Assembly (NCBI GenBank): GCA_004555055.1
Contig: SFJN01000049.1
Location: forward strand, 1-16,741
Direction: 5' to 3'
Source: Bacteroidales bacterium
GTDB taxonomy: Bacteria > Bacteroidota > Bacteroidia > Bacteroidales > Bacteroidaceae
Length of the DNA stretch: 16,741 nucleotides
Of this stretch, positions 15,016 through 16,741 are shown one piece after another; position 1 is the first letter of the stretch; each line of letters opens with the position of its first letter. Position numbers and translations under genes: made by a program. Below the pieces are notes generated by a model. The model saw nothing but the letters and a program-made list of their open reading frames with translations. It was not told the origin of the DNA and did not search any database.

Positions 15016-15729
15016 ATGAAAAAGAAAATTGTGGTGCTCACCGGCGCCGGGGTGAGTGCCGAAAGCGGCTTCTCCACTTTCCGCGACAGCGGCGGACTGT
15101 GGGAGCGTTATCCGGTGGAAAAAGTGGCTACTCCAGAGGGATGGAACGAAGATCCGGTTTTTGTGAACGAATTCTACAACGGCCTGCGCCGGCAACTGGT
15201 GGATGCCAGCCCCAACGAGGCTCATCTGCTGCTGGCGGAACTTGAGAAGGACTACGACGTGACCATCGTCACACAGAACGTCGACAACCTGCATGCCCGT
15301 GCCGGTTCGACGGATATCATCTATCTCCATGGCGAACTGATGAAGGCCTGCTCGAGCCGCGACCCCGAAGACCCGCGCTACATCACCACACTCTCCACCG
15401 ACCACCTCGACATCCTCCCCGGCGAAAAGGCGGGCGACGGTTCGCTCCTCCGCCCTTTCATCGTTTGGTTCGGCGAGGCGGTACCACAGATTGAACCGGC
15501 TGCAGAGGCATGCCAGAAGGCGGATATTTTCATCATCATCGGCACTTCACTGCAGGTTTATCCTGCTGCCGGACTCATACGCTATTGTCCTCCAGGCATC
15601 CCCATCTATCTCATCGACCCCAAAGAGGTCAGTGTCCCCCACAACCTTCACGTCACCGTCATACGCGATGTGGCATCGAAGGGCATGCGCAAACTTGTCG
15701 ATATGCTTAAGGGGTGTTCTACAAATTAG
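15016..15729 (+). CDS. NAD-dependent protein deacylase, Sir2/CobB family (sirtuin)
   Basis: Removes acyl groups from protein lysines using NAD. The 237 residues hold the Rossmann and catalytic signatures GAGVSAESGFSTFRDSGGLW (residues 10-29), TQNVDNLHARAGS (86-98), catalytic His105 in HGEL, PFIVWFGE (147-154) and GTSLQVYPAAG (176-186). ATG 15016 is used because an upstream in-frame reading adds unlikely residues and the family begins right at the KIVVLTGAG strand. Two features are odd: the zinc-binding Cys quartet is absent (only Cys112 in that region), and the Tyr-x-x-Arg pair of CobB/SIRT5 desuccinylases reads Tyr54-Asn-Gly-Leu57. The last residues (CSTN) and the TAG stop are encoded by a copy of the repeat that forms the MITE ends. 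tcdA follows after 11 bases, so the two are probably one transcript. Confidence 0.94.
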   Translation: MKKKIVVLTGAGVSAESGFSTFRDSGGLWERYPVEKVATPEGWNEDPVFVNEFYNGLRRQLVDASPNEAHLLLAELEKDYDVTIVTQNVDNLHARAGSTDIIYLHGELMKACSSRDPEDPRYITTLSTDHLDILPGEKAGDGSLLRPFIVWFGEAVPQIEPAAEACQKADIFIIIGTSLQVYPAAGLIRYCPPGIPIYLIDPKEVSVPHNLHVTVIRDVASKGMRKLVDMLKGCSTN

Positions 15730-15732
15730 TTT
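15710..15732 (+). repeat. Solo copy of the MITE-end repeat between the sirtuin gene and tcdA
   Basis: By eye 21 of 23 bases match the left end of the MITE-like element at 11987-12009; the shared core is ACAAATTAGTTT versus ATAAATTAGTTT. It overlaps the sirtuin stop codon and ends 8 bases before the tcdA ATG. Confidence 0.65.
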
Positions 15733-15740
15733 TTTTCTTC

Positions 15741-16523
15741 ATGCCCGAAACATCACAACTTTTCAGCCGTACATCCCTCCTCCTCGGCAACGAGGCGCTG
15801 CAACGTCTGCAACAAAGCCGCGTCATCGTCTTCGGGGTTGGGGGCGTGGGCAGCTGGTGTGCCGAAAGCCTGGTACGCAGCGGCATCGGACATCTCACCA
15901 TCGTCGATTCGGACTGTGTGGACGTATCCAACATCAACCGTCAGATAATGGCCACCGTCCCGAACATCGGCCGTCCGAAGGTGGAGGCACTCAAGGAACG
16001 TCTCCTCAACATCAATCCCCATCTCCACATCAATGCCCTCAGAATGGTCTACGACCGTACCACTGCCGCAGAATTCCATATTGAGGACTACGATGCCATT
16101 GTCGATGCCATCGACTCCCTGGCCGAAAAGGCGGACCTCATCCGCCATGCCTGCCGCACAAAGGCCTGCTTCGTATCGTCTATGGGAACGGCGCGGAAAA
16201 TGGACCCTACACGCCTGCAGCGGGCAGAATTCTGGAAAGTGAAGGGTTGCCCGCTCGCCCGTGCACTGCGCGAACGCTTCAAACGCGAGAAGGACATGCC
16301 ACGGCGGAAATTCCTCTGCGTCTTTTCCGATGAGGTATTGCCCAACCGTGGCGAGGCTTGCACACCGCCTCTTTCTTCTGGCGCTACTGCCGCAGCACCT
16401 GATGCAGACGCTCCTGCATGGCATGCCCGAAAGGTACACACCAATGGCAGTCTTTCGCACATCACAGCCATGGCAGGACTCATGCTTGCCGGCACCGTCG
16501 TCCAACATCTTGCAGACCTATAG
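15741..16523 (+). CDS. tcdA: tRNA threonylcarbamoyladenosine dehydratase TcdA-like (ThiF/MoeB/HesA family E1 enzyme)
   Basis: ATP-dependent E1-like enzyme that cyclises the t6A37 modification of tRNA to ct6A. The 260 residues fit the family (E. coli 268). Visible are the N-terminal RTSLLLGNEALQRLQQSRV, the nucleotide-binding FGVGGVGSWCAESLVRSGIG (31-50), VDSDCVDVSNINRQI (55-69) with the conserved Asn-x-x-Arg, YDAIVDAIDS (117-126), FVSSMGTARKMDP (144-156) and the closing GSLSHITAMAGLMLAG (236-251). No catalytic Cys domain of ubiquitin-type E1 enzymes is present, as expected for TcdA. ATG 15741 is chosen; an in-frame GTG at 15714 lies inside the repeat and overlaps the upstream gene. The stop codon at 16521-16523 overlaps a second copy of that repeat. 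Other ThiF-family roles are less likely. Confidence 0.9.
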   Translation: MPETSQLFSRTSLLLGNEALQRLQQSRVIVFGVGGVGSWCAESLVRSGIGHLTIVDSDCVDVSNINRQIMATVPNIGRPKVEALKERLLNINPHLHINALRMVYDRTTAAEFHIEDYDAIVDAIDSLAEKADLIRHACRTKACFVSSMGTARKMDPTRLQRAEFWKVKGCPLARALRERFKREKDMPRRKFLCVFSDEVLPNRGEACTPPLSSGATAAAPDADAPAWHARKVHTNGSLSHITAMAGLMLAGTVVQHLADL

Positions 16524-16545
16524 GGATATTTTTATAAATTAGTTT
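16519..16545 (+). repeat. Second solo copy of the MITE-end repeat, after tcdA
   Basis: Begins TATAGGGAT and ends TATAAATTAGTTT; it matches the left MITE end at 11984-12009 with two substitutions and one extra base. It overlaps the tcdA stop codon and lies about 44 bases before the next ORF. Confidence 0.62.
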
Positions 16546-16560
16546 GAGGCGATTTGCTAC

Positions 16561-16598
16561 TATTGCGCAGTACCCTTTTATTCTGCAAATGCGCAATA
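16561..16598. promoter_or_regulatory. Inverted repeat over the start of the last ORF
   Basis: TATTGCGCA (16561-16569) and TGCGCAATA (16590-16598) are exact 9-bp inverted arms 20 bases apart; the right arm overlaps the ATG at 16589. It could be an operator or an RNA stem hiding the start codon. Confidence 0.35.
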
Positions 16599-16741
16599 TT
16601 TTCGACCTCCTTGCCCTCTTCCGTGCCTCGCAAGGCGAAAGCCAACGCCACACAGATGAGGTAACATTGCGTAAACTTATCGAAGAAGAATTGCTTATCT
16701 CAGCACAAGATGGTTATAAGTTGTCTGACAGGTATTATGAG
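16589..16741 (+). CDS. Unrecognised protein, N-terminal part (3' end outside window)
   Basis: ATG at 16589 opens a frame of 51 codons that runs without a stop to the window edge. The residues (MRNIFDLLALFRASQGE, then LRKLIEEELLISAQDGYKLS) are helical and charged, and the ending DGYKLSDRYYE is reminiscent of the wing of a winged-helix DNA-binding domain. This is only a resemblance over a short stretch and no family is claimed. The codons become more A+T-rich than in tcdA. A repeat copy and an inverted repeat lie just upstream. Confidence 0.5.
   Translation, partial: MRNIFDLLALFRASQGESQRHTDEVTLRKLIEEELLISAQDGYKLSDRYYE

Noticed and set aside
1..16741. CRISPR array, tRNA or rRNA genes
   Set aside because: No regularly spaced direct repeats of CRISPR length and no tRNA cloverleaf or rRNA sequence were recognised on reading; the CCGTG units at 882-920 are far too short for CRISPR repeats.

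Overview
The window looks like a chromosomal piece of a gut- or mucosa-associated Bacteroidales bacterium (Prevotella/Bacteroides type). The grounds are the GC-rich coding sequence, start codons without Shine-Dalgarno sites, TAnnTTTG (-7 type) promoter motifs ahead of several genes, large secreted choice-of-anchor-J/fibronectin-type proteins, and the gene order fucI-fucA-fucK-fucP known from Bacteroides. The species cannot be fixed from sequence alone.

Layout. 1-747: 3' part of an AAA ATPase with a DUF4143 nuclease-like tail, more A+T-rich than the rest. 748-923: repeat-like intergenic DNA. 924-1412 (-): PaaI-type hotdog thioesterase. 1413-1614: divergent promoter region. 1615-5785 (+): a very large secreted multidomain protein broken into two frames near 2345-2395. 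5823-5855: terminator. 6074-7834 (+): secreted GH110 alpha-1,3-galactosidase. 7916-8959 (+): quinolinate synthase NadA. A perfect 16-bp hairpin at 9116-9155 separates it from the convergent fucose operon, which reads leftward from 14705 to 9190: FucI, FucA, FucK, FucP. Between fucA and fucK lie a 45-nt hairpin and a 196-bp MITE-like element with perfect 23-bp inverted ends. 14706-15015 is the divergent control region between fucI and a sirtuin (15016-15729, +). The sirtuin is followed closely by a TcdA-like E1 enzyme (15741-16523, +). A new partial ORF begins at 16589.

How it works together. FucP imports L-fucose, FucI makes L-fuculose, FucK makes L-fuculose-1-phosphate, and FucA cleaves that to dihydroxyacetone phosphate and L-lactaldehyde. 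GH110 enzymes remove the terminal alpha-1,3-galactose of blood-group-B type glycans and leave the fucosylated H core, so the galactosidase and the fucose operon together suggest host mucin glycan use. No SusC/SusD pair, fucosidase or FucR regulator is present in the window.

The most notable non-coding signal is the repeat family whose ends read GATGTTCTATAAATTAG. It makes both ends of the MITE-like element next to fucK, and near-copies occur right after the sirtuin and right after tcdA, where they overlap the stop codons.
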